In this document: positions 1 through 8,272 of the stretch, one piece after another | Layout of the letters: the number at the start of each line of letters is the position of its first letter | How positions within the stretch are numbered: position 1 is the stretch's first letter | Source of the DNA: an uncultured Victivallis sp. | GTDB lineage: Bacteria; Verrucomicrobiota; Lentisphaeria; Victivallales; Victivallaceae | DNA length: 43,725 nucleotides | Assembly (NCBI GenBank): GCA_944389895.1 | Contig: CALXOA010000089.1 | Span: 1-43,725, forward strand | Reading direction: 5' to 3' | Position numbers and translations under genes: made by a program | Notes under the pieces: generated by a model | Told to the model about the DNA's origin: nothing | Seen by the model: the letters and a program-made list of their open reading frames with translations, nothing else | The model's database searches: none

Positions 1-86
1 CACGTTCCCTTCCCGAACACGGTAGTTAAGGACTCCAGCGGCGATGGTACTGCAAATTTGACTGTGGGAGAGTAGCACGGTGCCGG
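1..86 (+). rRNA. rrf: 5S ribosomal RNA, 3' part (5' end outside window)
   Basis: The first bases match the second half of a bacterial 5S rRNA: the CCCGAACAC segment of the loop B/C region, the GCGATGGTACTG stretch, the GTGGGAGAGTAG segment typical of helix IV/loop E, and a final TGCCGG that would pair with the missing 5' end. About 30 nt of the 5' side are cut off by the window edge. A terminator follows directly, so this is the last gene of an rRNA operon transcribed into the window. Confidence 0.93.
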
Positions 87-97
87 AAATTTTTTTG

Positions 98-134
98 CCT
101 CCGGTCGATTCGCACTCGCCCGGAGGTTTTTTTT
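98..134 (+). terminator. Rho-independent terminator of the rRNA operon
   Basis: The arms CCTCCGG (98-104) and CCGGAGG (120-126) form a perfect 7-bp stem followed by eight T residues (127-134). It lies about 10 nt after the 5S 3' end. Confidence 0.92.
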
Positions 135-168
135 GCCATAAAATCCCGGCATAGACCCTGGGCGACGA

Positions 169-197
169 TTGCATAGTGGCGGAAAAAGCGGTACAGT
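169..197 (+). promoter_or_regulatory. Putative manC promoter
   Basis: TTGCAT (169-174) and TACAGT (192-197) are 17 bp apart, a reasonable sigma-70 pair about 50 bp before the manC start and downstream of the rRNA terminator. It is a pattern match only. Confidence 0.4.
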
Positions 198-245
198 ATC
201 GAAAAGCAGAGTAGGGGTCTTGATCGGTCGTCACGGGGAAATCAG

Positions 246-1364
246 ATGGACACAGTCATGGAGTTGGATCATTCGAAGTTGTATGCCGTAATCATGGCAG
301 GTGGACGGGGAGAACGCTTCTGGCCGTTGAGCCGTGCGGATCAGCCCAAGCAGATGCTCAGTCTGCTGGGGGGTGCCTCGCTGATCGAGCAGACGGTGTT
401 GCGACTGCGGGAGCTGCTGCCGCCGGAGAATATCATCATAGTCACCAACGAGAGATATGTCGAGCGGTTGCATCGGATGTTTCCCCGGCTGCCGGAAGAG
501 AACATCATCGGGGAGCCGGCTCCCCGCGATACCGGTCCCTGCGTCGCATTGGCCGCGGGGGTGGTTCGGGCACGGGCCGGAGAGGATGATGCGACGATGA
601 TGCTTTTTCCGGCAGATCACTGCATCGTCAATGTTGAAGCTTTCCGCAGGAACCTCGAAGACGGCTGTCGGATGGCGGCGCGGGGGGATTTTCTTGTCAC
701 GATCGGGATTCCTCCGACGGAGCCGAGCTGCAATTACGGCTACATCAAAGCGGCGGAGCGGGTGGAATGTCCTTTGAGTACCTGCTTTCACCGTGTAGCG
801 TGCTTTGTGGAAAAACCATCCCGCGAAGCGGCGGAAAAGATGCTTTCTGAGGGCGGGTACAGCTGGAACGGCGGTATCTTCCTCTGGAAAGTTGCGACGA
901 TTCTCAAGGCGATGCGCCTTTATGCACCCGATCTTGCCGATCTCGCCGGAGTACTTCACAACGCCTGGTGCGGAGGCGTTTTTACCGAGGTTCTGAAACG
1001 GGAATTTGAAAAGTGCCGCAAGATCTCAATTGATTACGCCGTGATGGAGAAGGCGGACAATATTCTCGTGGGTGAGGCTTCATTTGACTGGGACGATATC
1101 GGCAACTGGCCTGCCTTGCGAAACCATCTGCCGACCGATTCTGCCAACAATGTGCTTTACGGCCTGGCGGAGCAACTTGACTGTCGTGATACAATTCTCT
1201 ATTCCGGTGATCCCGAACACCTGGTTGCCGCGATCGGTCTTGAGGATGTGATCGTGGTGCACACGCAGGATGCAACGCTGGTTTGCCGCTCCGGTTCCTC
1301 GAAGGAACTCAAGGAACTTCTCAGCCGACTGCGGAAAAAAGAGAATACCTGGCGGTTTCTGTAA
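246..1364 (+). CDS. manC: Mannose-1-phosphate guanylyltransferase
   Basis: This enzyme makes GDP-mannose from mannose-1-phosphate and GTP in the cytoplasm, feeding polysaccharide and glycoconjugate synthesis. The family signature is complete: the nucleotide-binding AGGRGERFWPLSR near residue 18, the EPAPRDTGPC segment, FPADH, NYGYIK, VEKP, WNGGIF, SIDYAVME and the late DDIGNW. At 372 residues it is the short form, with only the nucleotidyltransferase domain and its left-handed helix region and no fused C-terminal isomerase cupin. ATG 246 is preceded by GGGGA at suitable spacing; an in-frame ATG at 258 is possible but has no ribosome site. It stands alone after an rRNA operon and converges with the next gene. 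The mannose-1-phosphate producer is probably the phosphohexomutase encoded at 25111-26427. Confidence 0.93.
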   Translation: MDTVMELDHSKLYAVIMAGGRGERFWPLSRADQPKQMLSLLGGASLIEQTVLRLRELLPPENIIIVTNERYVERLHRMFPRLPEENIIGEPAPRDTGPCVALAAGVVRARAGEDDATMMLFPADHCIVNVEAFRRNLEDGCRMAARGDFLVTIGIPPTEPSCNYGYIKAAERVECPLSTCFHRVACFVEKPSREAAEKMLSEGGYSWNGGIFLWKVATILKAMRLYAPDLADLAGVLHNAWCGGVFTEVLKREFEKCRKISIDYAVMEKADNILVGEASFDWDDIGNWPALRNHLPTDSANNVLYGLAEQLDCRDTILYSGDPEHLVAAIGLEDVIVVHTQDATLVCRSGSSKELKELLSRLRKKENTWRFL

Positions 1365-1391
1365 GGGATATCGGAAGCCGGAAGCGATTCA

Positions 1392-2159
1392 TCAATCGGA
1401 CAACACGGTTTCCCCGTCACGGCCGATTCCGGCGGGGAAGGGGAGTTTCGCGATTGCCGCGGCGAATTTCTCTCTCCCTTCCGGCGTGTCCCAACAGTCA
1501 TCAAGATGTTGATAAATCACCTGCCTGATCGGCAGGTTCCGAAGCATTTCAACTCCATTCTCCAGCGGGTAGTGTACCAGCTCCGAGATGAGCAGGTCGC
1601 ATCTTTCCCCGACTGCTTCAATCGGGAAATCGGCATAGGTTGTCGACAGGTCGCCGGTGAAGAGCACCCGTTTCCCGTCTGCTTCGACCAGCAGCGAATA
1701 GCTCCGCTGTTCCCCCGTCGGCGGAAAGTGGCGGTTACGGTACGCCGTGACGCGCAATGCTCCGTCATCGTAGATGATCCCGGGAGCGTAGGCGTTTACT
1801 GTTTCCTCTCCACAGGAACTGATGTCATGGATGCGGTTGGCGGCACACCAGGCCCTGAGTGGTGCGACGGCTTTTTCGTCAGGCAGGCAGACTGTGAGGC
1901 GGTTGTTCGGAAACTGCCAGCGGAATTTCCGTGCCTGTTCCAGAATCACCGGCAATCCCCCGGTGTGGTCGATGTGAACATGGGTGATGAATACCGCCGA
2001 GAGCTGGGAAGCCTTGAGACCGCGCCGGATCAGCAATGCATCTACTGGTTCTCCCGCGTCGATGAGGTACCGGCGCTCTCCGACTTCGATCAGAGTGGAT
2101 GATTGAAAACGGGTCGGTGTGGGATCTCCGTGACTGGTTCCGAGCAGAGTAATTTTCAT
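1392..2159 (-). CDS. Metallo-beta-lactamase-fold hydrolase (RNase Z-like)
   Basis: A 255-residue protein of the metallo-beta-lactamase superfamily. The N-terminus MKITLLGTSHGDP resembles RNase Z-type and related hydrolases, and the metal site THVHIDHTGG (HxHxDH) is intact, followed by a GDLS segment and a late H suited to the second metal. The reading frame is open further upstream, but ATG 2159 is chosen because AGGAGA lies 5 nt before it. It follows the PL8 lyase gene on the same strand with about 55 bp between them, so it may be read from the lyase operon or from a weak promoter of its own. No substrate can be named: these enzymes hydrolyse phosphodiesters, esters or lactones. Confidence 0.85.
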   Translation of the reverse strand: MKITLLGTSHGDPTPTRFQSSTLIEVGERRYLIDAGEPVDALLIRRGLKASQLSAVFITHVHIDHTGGLPVILEQARKFRWQFPNNRLTVCLPDEKAVAPLRAWCAANRIHDISSCGEETVNAYAPGIIYDDGALRVTAYRNRHFPPTGEQRSYSLLVEADGKRVLFTGDLSTTYADFPIEAVGERCDLLISELVHYPLENGVEMLRNLPIRQVIYQHLDDCWDTPEGREKFAAAIAKLPFPAGIGRDGETVLSD

Positions 2160-2190
2160 ATCAGTCTCCTGCAATGGTGTTGGCTGTGAA

Positions 2191-2218
2191 AATATACTCC
2201 GGGGGAACGTTTTTTCAA
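2191..2218 (-). promoter_or_regulatory. Possible promoter for the metallo-hydrolase gene
   Basis: On the minus strand TTGAAA (2218-2213) is followed after 16 bp by TATATT (2196-2191), about 30 bp before the gene's start. It overlaps the stop codon of the PL8 gene. It is a pattern match only. Confidence 0.35.
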
Positions 2219-4257
2219 CTTCCCGCAAGGGGAATCTGAATGCTTTCTCCAGCGTGAACGCCCTGTGGAAAAGCACCTTCCAATTCGCGGTTCCCAAGTC
2301 GGAAACGGAACCGTTCCTCCTGTTGTGCCGGATCTGCTGCAGTGAGAGTGCCATCCCGGATCAGCACCGCGGCCGGATGAGCTGATTCCAGGATCCCATA
2401 TCCGGGAAACTCCACCCTGCCGGGCGTGTAGAAAAGGGCGAATCCGGTTTTTCGGTGTTCATCAAATACGGCGTGAATCCCCGGAGCGCTCGTTATCCGT
2501 GCAGGAAGAGGAGCCGAATTATCTCCTGCCGGTGTGATCAGGAAGCAGTAACCGGCATTCTGCGGGCGAACTCCGTGTTCAAGGCGTATGGTCAGCACTT
2601 TCCCTTTGACCGGAGGCTGATTTTTAAAGGAGGGCTGAATGGCGGTCCAGTCTGCGCTGCGCTCGGCGATCTCGATCACGGGGGAGGCCGGAACCGGGAA
2701 ACGGTATTCGAGATCATCGTGTCGGATTGTTGTGACGTTTTCGAGCCGGTGTTCTCCGCAGTCGGTCAGCGTCGTTCTGCCGCCGTCGGCGGTCTGTATT
2801 TCCACCGCGGTTCGATACCATCGCGAATCAATCGTCGTTTCGACCGGAAACTCTGATGTGGCGGTGATTGCGTCACCGATCATCACGATGGTGTCATCAA
2901 AGGTGAAGACACTTTTGCGTGCGGAGAGGCCGTCGGTTTCGAGTTGAAGCATGGCTGCACCGTTGCGGCCGTCCGAGACGCCGCCGACAAGAGAGGCCCG
3001 GTTGTAATAGTACCGATCCGGGGAACGCAGCGGGGAGTCATCCTGCAACGCGGTCAGCCCGGGCAGACGTAGCCAGTTCCAGAGCGGCATGATCTTGAGA
3101 TATTCATCGCCCCGCCGGAGCAGTTGAAAAACACCGGCGGCGGTGTGGCGGCCGAGTTCATTTTCATAGTTGGTACTCTCGCTGCCGATCACCCGTCGGG
3201 AGCACATTTTCACCGAGAAGTAGAAGTTGCGACGGCGGTGGACCATGAAATCGCTCCGGAAAAAGAAGCGGTTCCCGGCCAGATTGCCGGTGTCGGCGAA
3301 GAAGTCGGCGATCCGGCCGGCGGTTTCCGCGTCTGGTGCGTCGAAATCGCCGCAGATGGCATTGCGGGCTCCGAGAGCTTTTTCCGTTTGCGCCGGACCG
3401 ACGATCTGGCGTCCGCAGGCGTTGAAGTCGAAGATGTCGCGGAAAATCACCCATCGCATACCGTTTTCAAAGTAGTCCGCAAGCAGCCGTCGCTTCTCCA
3501 CCGGCCAGGCGAACCGGGTGTTTTTCATCACCCCGGACCAGAGGGCACCGGTGGCCAGAAACGCGAGACCGTAGTTGCCGAACTGCATCTGTGCGTAATG
3601 CTGGTGAAAGCTGAAATCCGCCTGGAGTCCTTCATGCCCCGGTTGTGCGAAAGCAATTTCCTCGAGAATCACCGCACGCCCTTCTTCCACCATTTTCGCA
3701 TCCCGGTAGATGACTCCCTTCAGAAAATGGATGGTTGCCAGATGCAGGCGATTCTGGGCGGTCATGCCGATTTTCGAACGATCGAGGATCGGCCGGAACC
3801 TCCGGAGTGTTTCCGGGGGGAGTGCGTCCCCCATCGTCAACAGCGTCTGGGTGGATTGCAGCGGAATGCCGATCGATTGATACCACCAGTTCCGATTGGT
3901 GTATTTGCGTTCCGCCCAGTTTTCGATTCCGCGGATCACCGCATCACGCAGCCGCGGATCATTCGCAAGGCCGGTTTTGCTGAAACGCCAGGAACGGGCC
4001 AGCGCGTTGAGCGCGTGCCAATGGCGGCGCAGATCCCAGCGTCCGCCGTCGCCGTCGGTGTAATCGACGTCGGTGAAGGTGCCGTCGGCACGCTGGCGCT
4101 CGAGGATCTGTCGTGCGGCATTGTCGTCGGCCGCACTGCATTCGGATACCGTGAGCGTTACGAACTGCTCGCGCAGTCGATCGAAATCGTCGTCGGCCTG
4201 CGGTTGCAGAAATGGAAGCAGGAATAGAAACAGCATCGGGAACCGCAGGTGTCGCAT
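2215..4257 (-). CDS. Secreted polysaccharide lyase, family PL8 (chondroitin/hyaluronan lyase type)
   Basis: A 680-residue exported enzyme expected to cleave uronic-acid polysaccharides such as chondroitin or hyaluronan by beta-elimination. Residues 1-20 form a signal peptide (MRHLRFPMLFLFLLPF). The alpha/alpha toroid carries PL8 landmarks: NWWYQSIGIP at about 123-132, TAQNR around 167 with the substrate-binding Asn, QH at 219-220 and NYG with Tyr229 as the likely catalytic His and Tyr, then GRQIVGP with the conserved Arg. The beta-sandwich part contains NYENELGRHTAAG and LRLPGLTA. Start ATG 4257 has AAGGAG 8 nt upstream; an earlier in-frame ATG would spoil the signal peptide. It lies 13 bp after a pseudopilin gene, itself after a GntR regulator, so the three form one operon. 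Substrate choice within PL8 cannot be read from the sequence. Confidence 0.85.
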   Translation of the reverse strand: MRHLRFPMLFLFLLPFLQPQADDDFDRLREQFVTLTVSECSAADDNAARQILERQRADGTFTDVDYTDGDGGRWDLRRHWHALNALARSWRFSKTGLANDPRLRDAVIRGIENWAERKYTNRNWWYQSIGIPLQSTQTLLTMGDALPPETLRRFRPILDRSKIGMTAQNRLHLATIHFLKGVIYRDAKMVEEGRAVILEEIAFAQPGHEGLQADFSFHQHYAQMQFGNYGLAFLATGALWSGVMKNTRFAWPVEKRRLLADYFENGMRWVIFRDIFDFNACGRQIVGPAQTEKALGARNAICGDFDAPDAETAGRIADFFADTGNLAGNRFFFRSDFMVHRRRNFYFSVKMCSRRVIGSESTNYENELGRHTAAGVFQLLRRGDEYLKIMPLWNWLRLPGLTALQDDSPLRSPDRYYYNRASLVGGVSDGRNGAAMLQLETDGLSARKSVFTFDDTIVMIGDAITATSEFPVETTIDSRWYRTAVEIQTADGGRTTLTDCGEHRLENVTTIRHDDLEYRFPVPASPVIEIAERSADWTAIQPSFKNQPPVKGKVLTIRLEHGVRPQNAGYCFLITPAGDNSAPLPARITSAPGIHAVFDEHRKTGFALFYTPGRVEFPGYGILESAHPAAVLIRDGTLTAADPAQQEERFRFRLGNRELEGAFPQGVHAGESIQIPLAGS

Positions 4258-4270
4258 GTTCCATTCTCCT

Positions 4271-5008
4271 TCAGAAATTGTATCGGTGAAAAGGTTTGTT
4301 CGCGTCAATATTGCGGAACGGGTCGGAGTCGAACGGCCGTTCAAGGTTCACAACCTTGTAAGAGTCCACGTGGCCGTCAAGGTGCAGGATTGTCACGCTG
4401 CTGCTGTGGCGCGCTGCAAGATTTCCGTACCCCGCATTGGTGACCGGAATGTTGTTCTGCCAGCGGAAATAGCCGGTCCGCTTGTTGCTGAGCCCGGAAC
4501 TGTCACGCTGCCAGACATCTGCGAGCAGAAGTTTGATGGATGGATTTCGGATCCGTCCGGTCCTGGTGGAGCTCAGATAGCCGCTGTTGCCGGGATAAAG
4601 GAGGCTGTTGATTCCGTAGTGCGGTGTCATTGTCCACCAGCCGGCGGAACTTTCGGTCCGGGCGGCAAGATCGTAATCACCCTTCATGGACGGACAGAGA
4701 AACAGACGATTGTGGGCATAAGTTCCACCGGTCAGACCGATAATGGAACGTTCACGCCCCATCAGCAGCCGGGGCCAGTAGGGTGCCGTTCCTGAACTTG
4801 TACCATTGGAGACGGGCGGCAGGAAATCCTCGAAGTCGGCCTGATACAGCTGCATCGCCAGACCGAGCTCCTTGAGGTTGTTGCGACAGGCGGTGGCCTG
4901 CGCCCGCTCCCGGGCCTGGTTCAGGGCAGGCAGCAGCATCGAGGCGAGAATCGCGATGATCGCAATCACAATAAGCAATTCAATCAATGTAAATGGATGT
5001 TTTCTCAT
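4271..5008 (-). CDS. Pseudopilin-like protein with prepilin N-terminus (cassette 1)
   Basis: A 245-residue protein beginning [18 protein letters not shown]. This is a type IV prepilin/type II secretion pseudopilin signal: basic leader, cleavage before F with Glu at mature position 5, then a hydrophobic helix. The rest is a soluble domain ending in a DUF1559-like element, His-x9-Asp-Gly ([17 protein letters not shown]). Two cysteine segments (ACRNN, LCPSMKG) are typical of these Lentisphaerae/Planctomycete proteins. It is 35 bp after the GntR regulator gene and 13 bp before the PL8 lyase gene. Such proteins should be inserted in the inner membrane and project into the periplasm. Whether it is a secretion pseudopilin, a substrate adaptor or something else is unknown, and no GspD/E/F gene is nearby. 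Confidence 0.9.
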   Translation of the reverse strand: MRKHPFTLIELLIVIAIIAILASMLLPALNQARERAQATACRNNLKELGLAMQLYQADFEDFLPPVSNGTSSGTAPYWPRLLMGRERSIIGLTGGTYAHNRLFLCPSMKGDYDLAARTESSAGWWTMTPHYGINSLLYPGNSGYLSSTRTGRIRNPSIKLLLADVWQRDSSGLSNKRTGYFRWQNNIPVTNAGYGNLAARHSSSVTILHLDGHVDSYKVVNLERPFDSDPFRNIDANKPFHRYNF

Positions 5009-5043
5009 GTCAGCCTTTCCTTGTTTTTCAGAGAGGTTTTGAT

Positions 5044-6129
5044 TCAGCGGGAAGAAACGGCGGCGCAGCTGCCGCGGTCGATGAACTCGAAATGTTGCCT
5101 CCGGCTCCGGAACGGTTCCCGGTGCTCCAGCCGGGCGAGCAGTGCTTCGGACCCCTCGCGGGTCAATTCCGCGAAATCCACCCGGAATGCCGAGGGCGGA
5201 TTCGGCAGCGTCAGCATGTTCGCATCCTCATCGATACTGAGGATCGAGAGATCCCGCGGGATTTCCAGCTTCAGCTCGGCTGCAACCGCCGCCACGATTC
5301 CGGCATAACCGCAGGAGCCGAGGATTACAGCACCCGGCCGTGCCGGAGAGGAAAGCAATGCCCGGATGTACTTTGCCGGATCGGCGTCGATTTTTTTCCG
5401 CCAGTCGGGATTCAGCGGCAGCCGATGGTTCCACATCGCCCGTTGGAAGCCTTCGTCACGGCCCCGATAGGCGGCTTCGTTGGCCTCCGGCAACAACAGG
5501 GCGATGTCGCGGTGGCCGAGTTCCGCCAGATACCCGACCGCCGCGTCGAGGACTTCGTGATTGGAGTAGCCGGAACTGACGTCGGCGAGTTCCGGCAGAA
5601 TGGAGCTCAGGGCGATCACCGGGAAATTCCTTCGCACGAGTTTCCGGATCGCCGGCACAAACTCCGTTCGCGGACTGTAGATCAACACCCCATCGAGGCG
5701 ATATTCGGCAATGGTCTGCTCATATTCCCCCGGGGTACGTGAAAGGGGGAGCAGATCGGAGTTATGTTCTTCCCAGAAATGGAACAATGTACCGAGCATG
5801 GTTCCGATCAGATAATCTTCCGGCCGGATCCGATGATGACTGAAAAAACCGATTCGCCAGGGACGAATCCGTTGACCTGAAAGTTCACTTACAAAGGTCC
5901 CTGAACCAACTCTGCGTTCGATCAGACCGCGGTTGATCAGTTCTGCCATCGCACTGTTGACCGTGATGGTCGATACTCCGAGTTGGCGTGCCAGCAGCCG
6001 CTCGCTTGGAATGCGTGTGGCGGCGGCAAGTTCCCCCTCACGGATCAAAGATTCGATCCGCGAAGCGAGTTGACGGTATTTCGGCGAGCCGTCGTCCCTG
6101 AGTTCAATCCGGTTGAAAGTCGTATCCAT
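5044..6129 (-). CDS. GntR-family regulator with LacI-type ligand domain (cassette 1)
   Basis: A transcription factor of about 361 residues. Residues about 12-78 form a GntR winged helix-turn-helix ([41 protein letters not shown]). The remainder is a periplasmic-binding-protein-like ligand domain of the LacI/GalR type ([33 protein letters not shown]), as in AraR-type regulators. It likely binds a sugar released by the enzyme encoded two genes downstream and controls its own operon. Either ATG 6129 or the in-frame GTG 6135 could be the start. Upstream lies a perfect consensus promoter whose -10 sits in an inverted repeat, which suggests autoregulation. It is the first gene of the operon with the pseudopilin and the PL8 lyase. 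Confidence 0.9.
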   Translation of the reverse strand: MDTTFNRIELRDDGSPKYRQLASRIESLIREGELAAATRIPSERLLARQLGVSTITVNSAMAELINRGLIERRVGSGTFVSELSGQRIRPWRIGFFSHHRIRPEDYLIGTMLGTLFHFWEEHNSDLLPLSRTPGEYEQTIAEYRLDGVLIYSPRTEFVPAIRKLVRRNFPVIALSSILPELADVSSGYSNHEVLDAAVGYLAELGHRDIALLLPEANEAAYRGRDEGFQRAMWNHRLPLNPDWRKKIDADPAKYIRALLSSPARPGAVILGSCGYAGIVAAVAAELKLEIPRDLSILSIDEDANMLTLPNPPSAFRVDFAELTREGSEALLARLEHREPFRSRRQHFEFIDRGSCAAVSSR

Positions 6130-6146
6130 TGTCACACCCGTATCAT

Positions 6147-6182
6147 GGTATTAATTATACCTGAGATGACTGATCATGTCAA
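6147..6182 (-). promoter_or_regulatory. Consensus sigma-70 promoter with inverted repeat over the -10 (cassette 1)
   Basis: On the minus strand TTGACA (6182-6177) and TATAAT (6159-6154) are both perfect consensus with a 17-bp spacer. The -10 is embedded in a 15-bp inverted repeat, GGTAT-tAATTa-ATACC (6147-6161), a plausible operator for the GntR regulator it drives. Confidence 0.85.
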
Positions 6183-6207
6183 TAGCACATATGCATTTTT
6201 ATTGAAA

Positions 6208-6229
6208 ATAATTGCATATATGCAATTAT
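6208..6229. promoter_or_regulatory. 22-bp perfect palindrome, candidate operator
   Basis: A perfect 22-bp palindrome whose 18-bp core is AATTGCATATATGCAATT (6210-6227). A related half, GCACATATGCAT, lies at 6185-6196. It is just upstream of the -35 of the GntR promoter, where an activator or upstream operator would sit. The AT-rich dyad is far longer than expected by chance. Confidence 0.6.
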
Positions 6230-6596
6230 AAGGCTCACAGGCTCCTGATGAGAGAATCGAAGGCAGGGACGGATTGATCTACCGGGGGGGCCGGATGGGG
6301 GCTGCGCGGTCGCCCTTTTCCCATTTCTGATACGCCATCCGTTTCGGCTTTTTCAGAAGAAAAGGTCGCTTTTCAAGTGACTTCCGCGGGAGGCGTAGGG
6401 GCGCCAAGTTTACTTTTTTGTGGTTTCGCCGACTCGGAGATCCCTTGTTCTACATGCGGGGGAGGAGTGGAGATGCTGATTGGGTTGTCAGCATTGCTGC
6501 TCGAAAAATCGACGTGCCGTTCTGGGGGAGCCGTATCCTCATATCATCGACGGTGGCGCAGTTGCACGGCAGCGGGATGAGGCATTTCACATTCGA
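6230..6596. other. Intergenic stretch without a convincing gene
   Basis: About 370 bp between the cassette 1 promoter and the end of the metallophosphoesterase gene. Several short frames are open on the plus strand, but none has a ribosome site or recognisable domain. On the minus strand a frame from about 6420 to 6279 stays open and contains MAYQKWEKGDRAAP, basic and low in complexity. It may be a dispersed repeat rather than a gene. Confidence 0.4.
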
Positions 6597-8132
6597 TTAA
6601 TTGGGGGTTTTACTGCGGTGTCCGGTGATGGTGAATCGATCGAATTGCTCTCCGTCCGGCGTGACGGCACGAATGGTGAGTCCGTCATCATCGGATTCAA
6701 CCAGCAAAGCGGAACTTTCCCGCTCTCCTCCGGGACCGTCCAGAGTGACGAGGTGAAATGGGTAGTCCCCCGGGGCATTCCGGCTGTAATGGTGGATGTG
6801 CCCGGCGATCACCAGATCGAAATCCGCTCCCCTGCGGAACGGTTCCAGTATGGCTTCCATTTTCGAACCGGTATGAAACTGTCCGGTATCTGCGGCGTGG
6901 ATTGCTGCGATCCGGTATTTCGCACTCTGAAACCCGGGGGACAAAAGTGCATGTTTCAGCATCTGATGTTGTTGTTCAACAAGCTGTTCCGCTTTCGGAT
7001 CCTCCTCTCCTGAATCGAGAACCGCGAAGAAGATTTCTCCTCCCCGGAACGTGTAGCCGGTTTCTCCCCGGGCGGTCGCAAACTGGTCGAACCACCGCCG
7101 GGGTTCTTTTCCCCGCAGTTCGTGATTGCCGAACACCGGCATCAGAGCTCGGCCATCGAAAAGGCGTGAGTACGGTTCAAGGAATCCGCGCAAATAACGG
7201 TTCTCGTAGTTGTCGGAAAGTGAGTCGATGTCTCCGAGGTGAATCACGAAATCCGCGCCTTCGCGTGCGGCCAGCCTCGAATATTTTTTCAACAGATCGA
7301 ATCGGAAAAGCATGCTGTGCTGGGTATCGCCGAATACGAGAAAACACAATGGCCCGGCATCCCCGAAACAGTGTACCGGATAAGTCCCGGTCAGATCGTT
7401 GCGGTTCCCCGCGTCATCAACGATGAACAGCCGGAAGAGTCCATCGGCCCGCTTTGCCGGATGTGCCAGTTCCAGGGTGTGAACTGTTTTCCGGATGCCT
7501 TCCCCGGATGTCGTGAACCGTTCTTCCCCCGGGAAAAAAGCTTCCGCCCCCAGTACCACCGGAACGGAGGTAATGGCGCGGATCAGCATGGTCCGGGGCG
7601 TCATGTGCGTGATGAGCGGCGGAAAACGCAGTGGAAACTCCGGTTGTGGTGGACGAATTTCCCGCTCCAGTCGTACCGGAGAGCGAAAATTCACATCGTT
7701 CATGTCTGCGGCTGGAGGCAGGAGTTCGAAATAGAACTTCATGGAATCGACTCCACGTTCGATCACGAACACGATCTGGTTGCTTCCTTTCTCCAGCCTG
7801 GCGGGAAAACGGTGGCGTTTCGCATCGGGAGCTCCTCCGTTTCCGAGATCCATGGTACTGAAAATCAACTCCTCGTTAACATAACAGTCAAACCACCAGT
7901 CCGCCGCAGCGCACAGCAGAACGTCATGTTCTTTCCGGGAATCGAGTTCCGTCGCAAGGATGGCAAAACAGGCGTCCTGCCGGTAGGAGGGCAGGACGGC
8001 CAGGTCCACGGAGCCTTTCCCCGGGATAATTCGGAGTGTATCGACTTCCGGAGACATGGAGGTGAGGCTCCGGTGCCCGATTTCCGTGATATCATCGGTG
8101 AAACGAAGTTGAAACGTTGTTCCGTCGTTCAT
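6597..8132 (-). CDS. Calcineurin-like metallophosphoesterase with N-terminal beta domains
   Basis: A 511-residue protein. The first half or so looks like a beta-sandwich binding region plus a domain like those of purple acid phosphatases. The second half is a calcineurin-like phosphoesterase with the metal-binding series FGDTQ, HLGDIDS, GNHE, a later AIHAAD and the closing GHIHHYSR. No signal peptide is visible at ATG 8132, so it is either cytoplasmic or its start is misjudged; the start also lacks a clear ribosome site. It follows the cassette 2 glycosidase on the same strand across about 140 bp containing a strong hairpin. Its substrate may be a phosphorylated or sulfated glycan fragment, but that is a guess from context. 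Confidence 0.8.
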   Translation of the reverse strand: MNDGTTFQLRFTDDITEIGHRSLTSMSPEVDTLRIIPGKGSVDLAVLPSYRQDACFAILATELDSRKEHDVLLCAAADWWFDCYVNEELIFSTMDLGNGGAPDAKRHRFPARLEKGSNQIVFVIERGVDSMKFYFELLPPAADMNDVNFRSPVRLEREIRPPQPEFPLRFPPLITHMTPRTMLIRAITSVPVVLGAEAFFPGEERFTTSGEGIRKTVHTLELAHPAKRADGLFRLFIVDDAGNRNDLTGTYPVHCFGDAGPLCFLVFGDTQHSMLFRFDLLKKYSRLAAREGADFVIHLGDIDSLSDNYENRYLRGFLEPYSRLFDGRALMPVFGNHELRGKEPRRWFDQFATARGETGYTFRGGEIFFAVLDSGEEDPKAEQLVEQQHQMLKHALLSPGFQSAKYRIAAIHAADTGQFHTGSKMEAILEPFRRGADFDLVIAGHIHHYSRNAPGDYPFHLVTLDGPGGERESSALLVESDDDGLTIRAVTPDGEQFDRFTITGHRSKTPN

Positions 8133-8203
8133 ATGATTCGGCAGAGTGAAATTTCAAAAAACGTTTTTCCCGGAAATCCGCGATACCAGCTTTAAATAAC
8201 TTT

Positions 8204-8252
8204 CCCGACCGGGATGCTGCGGGTCGTATGATTGGCCCGGAGCCCGGTCGGG
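8204..8252 (-). other. Strong intercistronic hairpin
   Basis: CCCGACCGGG (8204-8213) and CCCGGTCGGG (8243-8252) are perfect inverted repeats of 10 bp. The hairpin lies after the glycosidase gene but is not followed by a T-run on either strand, so it may stabilise mRNA or attenuate rather than terminate. Confidence 0.5.
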
Positions 8253-8272
8253 GCGGGAGGCGGGATTCCGAT

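Noticed and set aside
231..959. Long open frame on the minus strand opposite manC
   Set aside because: It has no ribosome site or domain and is rich in Arg, Pro and His as expected of an antisense frame in GC-rich DNA; manC is complete on the other strand.
6418..6600. Short plus-strand frame ending MRHFTFD, slightly like a pseudopilin C-terminus
   Set aside because: The resemblance is too short, with no prepilin segment, Asp-Gly-His or ribosome site.
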